A stretch of 64,000 nt of DNA from Burkholderiales bacterium (GCA_035560005.1 DATMAN010000009.1:1-64000); one strand, 5' to 3'; counted from the first letter of the stretch, positions 27,880 through 36,414 are shown. Notes: a model not told the origin generated them from the letters alone. A program made the numbers and translations.

Positions 27880-28323
27880 ATGTACCGTCACATCTTGCTG
27901 CCAACCGACGGATCGGCGTTGTCGAAGAAGGCGGTGAAAGCCGGAATCGCCCTTGCGAGCAAGCTTGGCGCCAGGGTCACCGGATTCTATTCACCGGAGC
28001 AATACGAAGTGCTGAGTTACGGCGAGTATTTCCCGCCGGAGCTGGTGTCGCGCGCACAGTGGGAGAAACAGAGCAAGCGCATCACCGAGAGGATTCTGGG
28101 CCATGCGGCGAAGGAAGCCGCACGTCGCCGCGTGCGCTACGACCAGTACGCTCTGCCCAGCCTCGCGCCCTGGCAGGCGATCGTCGAGGCTGCCCGCAGG
28201 AAAAAGTGCGATCTCATCTTCATGGCCTCGCATGGGCGCACCGGGATCGCCGGCGTGCTGCTGGGCAGCCAGGCAGCCAAAGTGCTGGCGCATTCCAGAG
28301 TGCCGGTTTTGGTGCACAAGTAG
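27880..28323 (+). CDS. UspA-family universal stress protein
   Basis: A 147-residue single-domain Usp. The ATG is preceded by an excellent GGAGGAA site; an in-frame GTG upstream is not needed. It begins YRHILLPTDGSALSKKA. The ATP-binding loop ASHGRTGIAGVLLGSQAAKVL fits G-x2-G-x9-G(S/T), with the first glycine replaced by alanine as in many members. The FNR box upstream suggests induction under low oxygen, as known for several pseudomonad Usp genes. Confidence 0.92.
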   Translation: MYRHILLPTDGSALSKKAVKAGIALASKLGARVTGFYSPEQYEVLSYGEYFPPELVSRAQWEKQSKRITERILGHAAKEAARRRVRYDQYALPSLAPWQAIVEAARRKKCDLIFMASHGRTGIAGVLLGSQAAKVLAHSRVPVLVHK

Positions 28324-28382
28324 CCCCCGGTTGCGGCCTGCACTGCGGTTAGAATGCGCGCTTGATCCCGATCGGGGAAAGC

Positions 28383-29360
28383 ATGCGCGTTTTGCTGGGC
28401 GGCATGGCAGCCGTGCTGCTGCTCTGCGCCGCGGCCTGCTCCGAGGAATCCGCCTACCCATCGCGGCCGGTTCGCCTCATCGTTCCATTTCCCGCCGGAG
28501 GCTCCTCCGACCTGATTGCGCGCACCGTCTCGGAGCGAGCGGCCAGGGCGCTCGGCCACCAGATCGTGATCGACAACCGTCCGGGAGCCGGCGGCAACAT
28601 CGGTACTGAAGCGGCGGCGCGTGCGCCCGCCGACGGTTACACCCTGGTGGAATGCACCATCGGGACCTGCGCCATCAATCTGGCGATCTACAAGAACACG
28701 GGCTACAACCTGGAGCGGGATTTCGAACCGATCGTACTGCTCGGCTCGTTGGCCAACGTGCTCACCGTTCATCCGGAAGTGCCGGCACGCACGGTGCGGG
28801 AGTTGGTTGGACTGGCGAAGAAATCTCCGGGAAAGATCACGTTCGGGTCCTCGGGTTACGGCTCTTCGCCGCATCTTTGCGGCGAAATGCTCAAGCTGAT
28901 GGCCGGCATCGACATCGTGCACGTACCCTACAAAGGTTCCGCTCCGGCCATCACCGATCTGCGCGGCGGGCAGATCGACCTGTTCTTCGACAACACGCCT
29001 TCGATCCTTCCGCACGTGCAGGCCGGCGCGCTGCGCGCGCTGGCAGTCACCAGCGCGCGCCGCCTCGGCACCTTGCCCGAGGTGCCGACCATGGAGGAAG
29101 CGGGATTTCCCAGCTTCGTCGTCACGCCCTGGTTCGGCGTGCTCGCTCCGAAACACACGCCCCGCCCCATCGTGGAAAAACTCAACCGCGCGTACAACGA
29201 AGCGCTCGCCGATCCGCAGGTGCTCGACCGGCTGGCGGAAATGGAAGTCGTCCCCGGCGGCGGCACGCCGGAAGTCTTCGGCCTGCACATCCGCACCGAG
29301 GTAAAACGCTGGGCCGAGGTCGTCGCGGCGCGCGCAATCAAGGCCCACGAGGTGCAATAG
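28383..29360 (+). CDS. Bug-type (TctC) solute-binding receptor
   Basis: About 325 residues. The Bordetella uptake gene family comprises periplasmic receptors for carboxylates and other small molecules, often without linked permease genes. Signature blocks are YPSRPVRLIVPFPAGGSSDLIAR, IDNRPGAGGNIGTE, VPYKGSAPAITDLRGGQIDLFFD and a C-terminal EVVPGGGTPE. The leader MRVLLGGMAAVLLLCAAACSEE contains a possible lipobox (AAAC), so it may be lipid-anchored, which is unusual for this family. A decayed enolase-superfamily gene follows seven bases downstream. Confidence 0.92.
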   Translation: MRVLLGGMAAVLLLCAAACSEESAYPSRPVRLIVPFPAGGSSDLIARTVSERAARALGHQIVIDNRPGAGGNIGTEAAARAPADGYTLVECTIGTCAINLAIYKNTGYNLERDFEPIVLLGSLANVLTVHPEVPARTVRELVGLAKKSPGKITFGSSGYGSSPHLCGEMLKLMAGIDIVHVPYKGSAPAITDLRGGQIDLFFDNTPSILPHVQAGALRALAVTSARRLGTLPEVPTMEEAGFPSFVVTPWFGVLAPKHTPRPIVEKLNRAYNEALADPQVLDRLAEMEVVPGGGTPEVFGLHIRTEVKRWAEVVAARAIKAHEVQ

Positions 29361-29366
29361 GCGCTC

Positions 29367-29800
29367 ATGCGAATCACCGCCTTCGAGACAGTTCGGCTGC
29401 CCGACCGGCCCAACCTGCTGTCAGGCGCATACCAATCAAGGGCCGCCCGGTCTCGGCGAGACTTCGCGCGGGGCTCAAGCCGTCGAGGCGCAGATCCACG
29501 AGCGCAATCGCGCCTTAGCGCCGACGCGCCGCACCGCGAAGGTCCGTACCACGACCAGATCGCCTCCCTCCACCACGCCGACGAAGTGGTGCTGCTCGAC
29601 GAAGGCCTCGCAGCGGAGAACCCGATACGGATGTGCGACGTCCAGAGCGCGCCTACTGCTCCACCGGGTAGCGGGACGTGCTCACCGGACCGCCGAAGGT
29701 GGAACATGGCGATATCCGACCGCGGGACGGCCCGGGCCAGGGCACGCGCCTTTGCCCGACCGGCTGCGGCGGGAAGCTGTGCAGCTTTGCGGCGGCCGGC
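29367..29800 (+). pseudogene. decayed mandelate racemase/muconate lactonizing enzyme gene
   Basis: Three family blocks survive in order but in different frames. From 29367 the frame reads MRITAFETVRLPDRPNLL, a typical N-terminus. From 29449 another frame reads GLGET..GAQAVEAQIHE, the next conserved block. From 29648 a third frame reads RAYCSTG-stop-RDVLTGPP, then VEHGDIRPRDGPGQGTRL, matching the usual C-terminal RAYY..WYRD...DGPGLGTRL, with TAG where a tryptophan codon is expected. The central barrel is missing. Family members are about 380 residues; about 145 codons remain. Confidence 0.75.
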
Positions 29801-29810
29801 TTTGAACCGA

Positions 29811-30803
29811 TCAGCGTGGCGCGCGCTGAAACAGCGCTCTGAGCTGCTCGAGGCGCTGCGGGTCGTTGACCCGGCCGCCGGCCACCATCAACGCGAAATT
29901 GTCCGCCAGGATTTCCTCGGGATGAATCAGGTAGGAAGTGTTCGTGCCCACACGCTCGAAGAACCCACCCACTTCGTGCAGCGCGTAGAGCACCGGCGAG
30001 CCTTCCGCGACCACGGGTTGCACGCCGCCCCGGCCATCGGGCTCGACGGCAAGGAAGCGCAACTGCCAGTAATCGCTCAGTTCCACGCCGACCTGCAGGC
30101 TGAAATCCTCTCCGGCCAGCAACACCGGGGCGGCCAGCAACGGCCTGCCGTTGACCGTCAGCTCGACATAAGTGTCGAGCCCGGGCGCATCCGGGTTGCC
30201 GATACGGCGCTCCGCCAGCGCCGCGGGCAGCGCGATCTGCGGGCTCAGACGAAAACCGATCAGCGCGTAGGCCCGTTCGCGGAAGGCGGGATCGCGGCGA
30301 GTCATCAAGTGAAACAGCTCGTGCGCCAGCAGGTCCAGCAGCTTTTCCGGCACGGCGCCGCTGTTGCGCGCTGGGAGCACGATGGCGTTGGCCCGCGTGT
30401 AGGCATCGCCCTCCTCTCCCGCACCGGTGGTCCTGATCAGCAGGACGCGAGGCGGCAGCGGCAGATCAAGACCTTGCAGCCGCGCGGAGAGTTTTTCCAC
30501 CACTGCGGCCACGTGCTGCTGCTCCTCCGCCGGCCAGGCCGTTACTTGGCTCTGGATAAAGTTCAGATAATCGGCCTCGCCCAGCGCGTCTTCGCGATCG
30601 AGCCGCAGCTTGCGGTCGAAAGCGTTCATTCCCCGGACGTATTCGTCCACCCGGCCGAGGATCGCGCGGCCCTGGGCAACCGAGGCGAAGTCGACGGCGC
30701 TTCGCGCGGTGATGCGCAGCTCGGCCGCGATCGAGAAGGAACAGCGCAACGCACCCGCGCACACCAGCGCGAGCAACGCGGCCGAGAACATGGCACGGGG
30801 CAT
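29811..30803 (-). CDS. putative secreted zinc metallopeptidase, family not recognised
   Basis: A 330-residue protein starting at MPRAMFSAALLALVCAGAL, a signal peptide. HELFH at residues 161-165 (LLAHELFHLMTRRD) matches the HExxH zinc motif. A second conserved-looking segment HPEEILADNFAL near 294-305 could supply the third, glutamate ligand as in gluzincins. The body predicts mixed alpha/beta. It is divergent from the DsbD gene. Peptidase activity is inferred from these motifs only; no named family could be assigned. Confidence 0.7.
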   Translation of the reverse strand: MPRAMFSAALLALVCAGALRCSFSIAAELRITARSAVDFASVAQGRAILGRVDEYVRGMNAFDRKLRLDREDALGEADYLNFIQSQVTAWPAEEQQHVAAVVEKLSARLQGLDLPLPPRVLLIRTTGAGEEGDAYTRANAIVLPARNSGAVPEKLLDLLAHELFHLMTRRDPAFRERAYALIGFRLSPQIALPAALAERRIGNPDAPGLDTYVELTVNGRPLLAAPVLLAGEDFSLQVGVELSDYWQLRFLAVEPDGRGGVQPVVAEGSPVLYALHEVGGFFERVGTNTSYLIHPEEILADNFALMVAGGRVNDPQRLEQLRALFQRAPR

Positions 30804-30901
30804 GCAGAAAGTCTGCCATGCCTGCGGGTACCTGCCCAACGCCGCTGCACCCGACGGAACTTGCGACCGGCGCCGGGCTCTGACGTGTGACAATCTTCCC
30901 G

Positions 30902-33004
30902 ATGCGCCCATTGCGACTTCTTCCCGTCATCCTGTGTCTCGGGGTGGCCACAGCCGTGCAGGCCAATCCGGTGCGGCGTCCCCATATCGAGGCCGAGCTC
31001 ATTCCGGAGAGCACCGCAGTCGCGCCAGGGCAGGCGCTCACCGTGGCGCTGCGGCTGAAGATGGAAGAGCGCTGGCATACCTACTGGAAGAATCCCGGCG
31101 ACTCGGGGTTGCCCACCCGCATCGAGTGGAAACTGCCGCCCGGCTTCGAGGCCGGGCCGATTCAGTGGCCGGCTCCCAAGCGCATCGACGTCGGGCCGCT
31201 GGCCAATTACGGTTATGAGGGCGAGGTCCTGCTGCTCACCGACATCCGCACGCCGCCATCGCTTTCCGGCAGCGTGCCGCTCGAGGCCAAAGCGCACTGG
31301 CTGGTGTGCGAAGAGATCTGCATTCCGGGCGACGCGCAGTTCTCCGTCGTCCTGCCGGTTGGCAATGCTGCGCCCGATCCGCGGTGGGCGAACCGCTTCC
31401 GCGAAACCCGCGCCGCATTGCCGCGCGAAGTGGAGAGATTGCGCGCCTCCGCGACGCTGGCCGGCAACGAATGGCTGATCGCGCTGCCGCGCACCGCCGC
31501 GCCCGCCCTCACGCGCCTGACCTTCTTTCCCGAGGAAGACGGGTGGATCCGCTACTCGTCGCGCCAGCGGCTGAGCTTCGAGGGCGGGAACTGGCGATTG
31601 CGCCTTGACGCGGCGCCGGAGGCTCGCGCGAGGCAGGGCGAGCTGAAAGGCATCCTGGTCGCCGAGCCGGAGCTGGCAGGTGGCGTGCGCGCTGCCGCGG
31701 TAGCGCTCCAGTTTACCGTCGTGCCGGCGCTGCCCGTGCCGGCGCCGGAACAATCCGGTGCGGCGCTCTCGCTGGTGACCGCGCTCGCGTTCGCCTTTGC
31801 CGGCGGACTGCTGCTCAACCTCATGCCCTGCGTGTTTCCGGTGGTGTCGATCAAAGTGCTGAGCTTCTTCGAACGGGCGGGCGGAGACCGGGCGAGCCTG
31901 CGTGGTCACGGTCTGTTGTTCGCGTCCGGCGTGCTGGTCTGCTTCTGGGTCGTTGCCGGCCTGCTGCTCGCGCTGCGCGCTGCAGGCGCGGCGCTGGGCT
32001 GGGGTTACCAGCTGCAGTCGCCGGTGGTCGTCTCGGCGCTCTCCGCGCTGTTTTTCGCGCTCGCGCTCAATCTGTCGGGCGTCTTCCACTTCGGCGACTC
32101 GATGCAACGCATCGCCGGCAGCTTGCGTGCGCGTTCGGGATACCTCGATGCTTTCCTGTCCGGCCTGCTGGCCACGGTCATCGCCACCCCCTGCACCGCG
32201 CCGTTCATGGGTGCCGCGCTCGGTTTTGCGCTCACGCAGCCGGTTGGCGACGCCATGCTCACTTTCACGTCGCTCGCGCTCGGCATGGCGGCGCCGTACG
32301 TCGTGCTTTCGTTCTCGCCGCGCCTGATGGAAAAGCTGCCTCGACCAGGCCCGTGGATGGAAACGCTGAAGCAGTTGCTCGCCTTTCCGTTGTATCTGAC
32401 GGTGGTCTGGCTGGTTTGGGTGCTCGGCAGGCAGACCGGTCTGGACGGGGCGATCAGGCTGCTGGCCGGCCTCGTGCTGCTCGGCGCGGCGCTGTGGGCG
32501 TTTGGCCGCTTCCGTCACGCCGCTGTCTACGGCGCGCGCAGGGCCGCGTTCGTCAGCGCGGCGTTGCTCTTCGCCGGTGGGCTCGCGATTGCCTGGCCGC
32601 AGGCACCGGGCGGCCGGAACTCGGCCTCGGCCGAAGGCCACTGGCAACCGTGGTCGCGCGCAGCGTTGGTGCAGGCGCAGGCGGCCGGCAAGGCAGTCTT
32701 TGTGGACTTCACCGCTGCCTGGTGCGTGACCTGCCAGGTCAACAAGCGGCTGGTGCTGGAGCGCGAGTCGGTGCTACGCCACTTCACCGAGCGCGGCGTG
32801 GTGCTGATGCGCGCGGACTGGACCAGCCAGGACCCGGAGATCACCATGGCGCTCAAGGAACTCGGACGCAGCGGCGTGCCGGTGTACGCATTGTATCCGC
32901 CCCGCGCTGGCGCGCCGTTGTTGCTTCCGGAGCTGCTCACCGAAGCGCGGGTGATTGCCGCCATCGATGTCGTGACCGCAACACGGACCGCAGCCTCGCA
33001 GTGA
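30902..33004 (+). CDS. dsbD: DsbD-type thiol:disulfide reductase
   Basis: A 700-residue protein with the three DsbD modules. After a signal peptide, a periplasmic N-domain (to about 270) carries CEEICIPGD. A central CcdA-like membrane domain (about 285-560) has the redox cysteines in NLMPCVFPVVSIK and ATPCTAPFMGA. A C-terminal thioredoxin domain has AAWCVTC. It passes electrons from cytoplasmic thioredoxin to periplasmic partners. The N-domain resembles the longer ScsB-like variant. A redoxin gene follows 33 bases later and is a likely partner. Confidence 0.92.
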   Translation: MRPLRLLPVILCLGVATAVQANPVRRPHIEAELIPESTAVAPGQALTVALRLKMEERWHTYWKNPGDSGLPTRIEWKLPPGFEAGPIQWPAPKRIDVGPLANYGYEGEVLLLTDIRTPPSLSGSVPLEAKAHWLVCEEICIPGDAQFSVVLPVGNAAPDPRWANRFRETRAALPREVERLRASATLAGNEWLIALPRTAAPALTRLTFFPEEDGWIRYSSRQRLSFEGGNWRLRLDAAPEARARQGELKGILVAEPELAGGVRAAAVALQFTVVPALPVPAPEQSGAALSLVTALAFAFAGGLLLNLMPCVFPVVSIKVLSFFERAGGDRASLRGHGLLFASGVLVCFWVVAGLLLALRAAGAALGWGYQLQSPVVVSALSALFFALALNLSGVFHFGDSMQRIAGSLRARSGYLDAFLSGLLATVIATPCTAPFMGAALGFALTQPVGDAMLTFTSLALGMAAPYVVLSFSPRLMEKLPRPGPWMETLKQLLAFPLYLTVVWLVWVLGRQTGLDGAIRLLAGLVLLGAALWAFGRFRHAAVYGARRAAFVSAALLFAGGLAIAWPQAPGGRNSASAEGHWQPWSRAALVQAQAAGKAVFVDFTAAWCVTCQVNKRLVLERESVLRHFTERGVVLMRADWTSQDPEITMALKELGRSGVPVYALYPPRAGAPLLLPELLTEARVIAAIDVVTATRTAASQ

Positions 33005-33037
33005 ACGGGAATTCGCACTCGCCAACAAGGAGGAACA

Positions 33038-33652
33038 ATGATCGGTATCGTTCGCGACGCCCTGGTCGCATGCATCGCCCTCGGACTCGTCGGTGCGGCG
33101 TACGCCGCGGTGGCACCGGGCCGGCCCGCCCCGGATTTCGCCCTCACCGGCATCGACGGCAAGCCCTACCGGCTGTCTGATTTCCGCGGCAAGTACGTCG
33201 TCTTGGAGTGGTTCAACTCCGAGTGCCCGTTCGTGCAAAAGCACTACGAAAGCGGGAACATGCAGTCGCTGCAGGCGAAGTACTCGGCGAAGGACGTGGT
33301 CTGGATCGGCATCAACTCCACCAGCCCTCGGCACAGCAACTACCGCGATCCCGCTCGTTCGCAGGCCATTCTGAAGGAGTGGAAGTCGAATCCCAGCGCC
33401 TTCCTGCTCGACCCGGCGGGCAGTGTCGGTCAGACCTACGGCGCGCGCACCACGCCGCACATGTACATCGTCGATCCGTCCGGCAATCTGGTCTACATGG
33501 GCGGCATCGACGACAAGCCCTCGATCAGCGCGCGCGACATCCCCGGCGCGAAAAACTACGTCGCTAAGGCGCTGGACGAATTGCTCGCCGGCAAGCCGGT
33601 GTCCGAGAACAGCACCCGGCCCTACGGCTGCTCGATCAAGTACGCGGACTGA
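33038..33652 (+). CDS. exported thioredoxin-like redoxin (AhpC/TSA-type)
   Basis: A 204-residue protein behind AAGGAGGAA and a signal peptide (about 1-23). The redoxin fold shows APDFALTGIDGKPYRLSDFRGKYVVLEWFNSECPFVQKHY, with one cysteine (ECPF) where a peroxiredoxin or thioredoxin would carry its active site. ARTTPHMYIVDPSGNLVYMGGIDD is the cis-proline region, and a late GCS cysteine near residue 200 could be resolving. It is probably co-transcribed with dsbD and reduced by it in the periplasm. Confidence 0.87.
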   Translation: MIGIVRDALVACIALGLVGAAYAAVAPGRPAPDFALTGIDGKPYRLSDFRGKYVVLEWFNSECPFVQKHYESGNMQSLQAKYSAKDVVWIGINSTSPRHSNYRDPARSQAILKEWKSNPSAFLLDPAGSVGQTYGARTTPHMYIVDPSGNLVYMGGIDDKPSISARDIPGAKNYVAKALDELLAGKPVSENSTRPYGCSIKYAD

Positions 33653-33673
33653 CGCGGACTGCGTCGAACCGCC

Positions 33674-33830
33674 GGGGCACCATGGGCACCGAGAAGGACA
33701 AGAACAATCCGTGGCGGCCCGAGCGCGCGAGAACTCGACTGCCCACAGTGCTGCGGTGAACAGCGCGGTGCGTGTTTCGGCTCGTCTCGTTTCTGATTGT
33801 TTGGTGGTCCACGTCGTTCTTGTTTCACGC
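33674..33830. repeat. nonamer-armed palindromic intergenic element, copy H
   Basis: The left arm (33674-33706) reads in 9-base steps GGCACCATG, GGCACCGAG, AAGGACAAG. The right arm (33771-33830) carries the complementary type, including CTCGTCTCG and TTTGGTGGT. It fills the space between the convergent redoxin and DUF2917 genes. Arms are imperfect, so the copy looks old. Confidence 0.55.
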
Positions 33831-34118
33831 GGCCGCGCTGCCGGGAATCTCGAGCGCGGGCGAATCGTCTTCGTGGGCGGCGGTTCCACCCGGCCGCAAG
33901 GTGGCGCTGGAGGCGCACAACGCTTCGATCAGCACGACGCCGTCGGTTTCCAGCCGCACGGAGGATCCTGGCGGCAGGAGATCATCGCGGGGGACGCCCT
34001 CTTGAGTAATCCACAGCACGCCCGCGCGGCAGGTCACGCACGCGCCCTTGGCACCGCGCAGCTTCACGATGTTCAGCCGATCCAGGCTCAGCGTGGCCTC
34101 GTCCAGATCCACTTTCAT
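33825..34118 (-). CDS. DUF2917 domain protein
   Basis: A 97-residue cytoplasmic protein. The centre, GACVTCRAGVLWITQEGVPRDDLLPPGSSVRLETDG, is the DUF2917 pattern, a small cupin-like beta fold of unknown role. The ATG has GGAG eight bases upstream; the larger frame upstream is an antisense shadow of the MocR gene. It is divergent from that regulator, an arrangement seen in other betaproteobacteria and possibly functional. Confidence 0.8.
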   Translation of the reverse strand: MKVDLDEATLSLDRLNIVKLRGAKGACVTCRAGVLWITQEGVPRDDLLPPGSSVRLETDGVVLIEALCASSATLRPGGTAAHEDDSPALEIPGSAAA

Positions 34119-34169
34119 GATCCGCTCCAGAAAGGCAAACCGGCGCTCATCGTAGGCAAGCACCGCTGT

Positions 34170-34234
34170 CCGTAACAGTCTCACGATCGCGGAATTGTGT
34201 ACATTACAGTTTGCGGCTTCGACGACTGTTACGG
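34170..34234. promoter_or_regulatory. 11-bp perfect inverted repeat in the divergent promoter region
   Basis: CCGTAACAGTC (34170-34180) and GACTGTTACGG (34224-34234) are exact reverse complements, with 43 bases between them and centres 54 bases apart. They flank an AT-richer core (TGTGTACATTACAG). The position between the DUF2917 and MocR-type genes suggests an operator bound by the regulator dimer. Confidence 0.55.
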
Positions 34235-34295
34235 TCGAATCGGCGGGCAGCTGTGCCTGCCCGAGCCGTCCCGCTTGTCGCAGTATCCCGCTGCC

Positions 34296-35714
34296 ATGAA
34301 CGAACAGGGCGTGCTCTACGAAACCGTCGCGGCCTCCATCTCGGGGATGATCGCCTCCGGCACCTTGCGTCCCGGCGAGCGCGTGCCTTCCGTGCGCAGG
34401 CTCTCCAGCCAGCGCAAGGTATCGATTGCCACGGTGTTGAAGGCCTACGAGGTGCTGGAAACCCGTGGTCTGATCGAAGCGCGGCCGAACGCGGGCTACT
34501 ACGTGCGCCCGCGCGGGCCGGTGGCTGCCGAGCCGTCGGTTTCCAGCCCACCTTCCGCGCCGCAGCTGGTGGGCGTAAGCGCGCTGGTGCAGGATGTCCT
34601 GGATGCGCGCAAGCCCGACGTCGTGTCCTTCGGCGCGGCTTGCCCGAGCCACGAGCTGATGCCCACGCAGCGGCTGCGGCGTGCGCTGTCGTCCATCGCC
34701 CGGCGCAGGCCCACGGCTCTGACCCAGTACGTGCTTCCGCCGGGAAACGAGGAGCTGCGCCGGCAGATCGCTCGCCATTCGCTGGATCTGGGCTGCAACC
34801 TCGCGGCCCGCGACATCATCATCACGCATGGCGCGATGGAAGCCTTGAACCTGTGCGTGCGCGCGGTGGCCAAGGCCGGCGACACCATTGCGCTGGAGTC
34901 TCCGACCTACTTCGGGTTGCTGCAGATCTGTGAGACGCTCGGCGTCAAGGCGCTCGAGATCCCGACCCATCCGCGCGACGGCATCTCGCTCGAGGCACTG
35001 GAGTTCGCGCTCGAGCGCTCGAAGATCGCAGCGGTCGTGGTCATGGCCAACGCGCAGAATCCGCTCGGCTTCACGATGCCCGACGAAAACAAGAAGCGCC
35101 TCACGCGCATGCTGGAAAAGCGCGGCATACCCCTGATCGAAGACGACGTGTACGGCGACCTTTACTACGGCGAAGCCCGGCCGCTGCCGGTCAAGGCGTT
35201 CGACCGCGGCGGCAACGTCATGCTCTGCTCGTCGTTCACCAAGACCGTCGCGCCCGGCTTTCGTCTGGGCTGGGTGGCGCCCGGCAAGTGGCACGCTCAG
35301 GTGCAGATGCTGAAGTTCATCAATTCGGTGGGCAGCCCCGAGGCCTTGCAGTTGACGCTGGCGGAGTTTCTCGCCAGCGGAGGTTACGAGCGGCAGTTGC
35401 GCCATCTGCGCCGCGCCTTCCGCGATCAAACCGCCCGCGTTTCGGCCGCGGTGGCGGAACACTTTCCATCCGGCACACGGATCACACGCCCCGCAGGAGG
35501 CTTCATTCTCTGGCTGGAGCTGCCCGAAGGCATGGACTCGGTGGAACTGTTCCGCCAGGCGATGAAGCACGGTATCTCGCTCAGCCCGGGCGTGCTCTTC
35601 TCCGCCTCCGGCCGTTACCGCAATTGCATTCGCATGGGCTGCGCCGAACCGTGGTCGCCGCGCATCGAACAGGCGGTCGCCAAACTCGGCGAGCTTGCCA
35701 GGAAGCAGCGCTAG
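34296..35714 (+). CDS. MocR/GntR-type regulator with aminotransferase domain
   Basis: A 472-residue fusion. An N-terminal GntR winged helix (about 5-70, LRPGERVPSVRRLSSQRKVSIATVLKAYEVLE) is joined to a fold-type I PLP aminotransferase domain. The PLP lysine is in SSFTKTVAPGFRLGW, with NPLGFTMP and DDVYGDLYYG as other conserved blocks. Such regulators sense amino compounds or PLP. ATG 34296 begins the conserved helix; the frame upstream is not used. The target may be the divergent DUF2917 gene or its own promoter. Confidence 0.92.
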   Translation: MNEQGVLYETVAASISGMIASGTLRPGERVPSVRRLSSQRKVSIATVLKAYEVLETRGLIEARPNAGYYVRPRGPVAAEPSVSSPPSAPQLVGVSALVQDVLDARKPDVVSFGAACPSHELMPTQRLRRALSSIARRRPTALTQYVLPPGNEELRRQIARHSLDLGCNLAARDIIITHGAMEALNLCVRAVAKAGDTIALESPTYFGLLQICETLGVKALEIPTHPRDGISLEALEFALERSKIAAVVVMANAQNPLGFTMPDENKKRLTRMLEKRGIPLIEDDVYGDLYYGEARPLPVKAFDRGGNVMLCSSFTKTVAPGFRLGWVAPGKWHAQVQMLKFINSVGSPEALQLTLAEFLASGGYERQLRHLRRAFRDQTARVSAAVAEHFPSGTRITRPAGGFILWLELPEGMDSVELFRQAMKHGISLSPGVLFSASGRYRNCIRMGCAEPWSPRIEQAVAKLGELARKQR

Positions 35715-35803
35715 ACTCTGGCCTTGTCGCCGGCCGGCGACAGCGTTCCGGCCTTCTTACGCGCGATTCGCTGTGGTCGAGTCTTGCCCGCGAACCTTGT
35801 CCG

Positions 35804-35834
35804 CTGTTTCATGGTCTGTCTGAAACTGTTTCAG
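35804..35834 (+). promoter_or_regulatory. palindrome CTGAAACTGTTTCAG with a repeated half 22 bp upstream
   Basis: A perfect 15-base palindrome (6+3+6) lies at 35820-35834. One half, CTGTTTCA, is repeated at 35804-35811, exactly 22 bases (two helical turns) before its copy at 35826. It precedes the porin-like gene and the hairpin at 35837. No known regulator consensus was matched. Confidence 0.4.
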
Positions 35835-35836
35835 GC

Positions 35837-35862
35837 GGCGGGAGCTTTGCCCGCCTGTTTTC
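35837..35862 (+). terminator. Rho-independent terminator or leader hairpin
   Basis: The stem GGCGGG/CCCGCC with a 7-base loop is followed by TGTTTTCC. It lies 120 bases after the MocR gene and about 20 bases before the next ATG, so it could end the first transcript or attenuate the second. Confidence 0.55.
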
Positions 35863-35883
35863 CTTCATACTCAGGAGGCGTTC

Positions 35884-36357
35884 ATGAAGCGACTGCTCAT
35901 CGCGTTGGCCGCGCCGGCCGTGTTGTTCTGCTCATCGGCCATGGCGCAAGGCGTCGAACCGTTGATGTTCGGCGGCAAGCTGGGGTTCTTCAAACCGCAC
36001 GGGTCGGACAACGACGCCGGCCTCAACGTCGGCGCTGTCCTCGGCAAACGCATCCAGGGCAACGTCTCGTGGGAAGCCGAGCTGAACCTCGGGCTGACCG
36101 ACGGCCAGATCGGGCGCAACAACGACTACAAGATCAACTCCGTGGCCGGCTATGCGGTGTATCGCACGCCGGGCAACACGCACCTGAAGGCCAAGCTCGG
36201 CATCGCGTACTGGGATGACGACTTCGACAACGACACCAACCTCACCGCAGGCATCGGTCTGGGCTTCGCGCTGGGCCGCGGCACGCTGGACGTCGAATAT
36301 ACCCAGATCAACGACTACGTCGATTACATTACGGTGGGATACCTCCTGCCGTTCTGA
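35884..36357 (+). CDS. small outer-membrane beta-barrel protein
   Basis: A 157-residue protein with a signal peptide (MKRLLIALAAPAVLFCSSAMA, cut near residue 21) and an OmpW/OmpA-like eight-strand pattern: alternating residues, GGKLGFFKPH at the first strand, and a final strand VGYLLPF ending in phenylalanine. AGGAGGCGTTC precedes the ATG. It is followed directly by a strong terminator. No enzymatic motif; a structural or channel role is likely. Confidence 0.8.
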   Translation: MKRLLIALAAPAVLFCSSAMAQGVEPLMFGGKLGFFKPHGSDNDAGLNVGAVLGKRIQGNVSWEAELNLGLTDGQIGRNNDYKINSVAGYAVYRTPGNTHLKAKLGIAYWDDDFDNDTNLTAGIGLGFALGRGTLDVEYTQINDYVDYITVGYLLPF

Positions 36358-36376
36358 TCTTTCTCTCAGGCACGAC

Positions 36377-36414
36377 GGGGCCCGCGCGGCGCAAGCCGCG
36401 CGGGCCCCGCTTTT
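36377..36414 (+). terminator. strong Rho-independent terminator
   Basis: A perfect 14-bp GC stem (GGGGCCCGCGCGGC with its complement) closes a GCAA tetraloop and is followed by GCTTTTCC. It ends the barrel-protein transcript. Confidence 0.88.

Noticed and set aside
29367..30890. A 507-codon plus-strand frame running from the pseudogene across the metallopeptidase gene
   Set aside because: Only the first part matches a protein family; the rest is antisense to the peptidase gene. It is kept only as the start of the pseudogene.
30626..32647. A 673-codon minus-strand open frame across dsbD
   Set aside because: It is antisense to a gene with intact CcdA and thioredoxin motifs, and its translation is low-complexity, rich in Arg, Glu and Gln.
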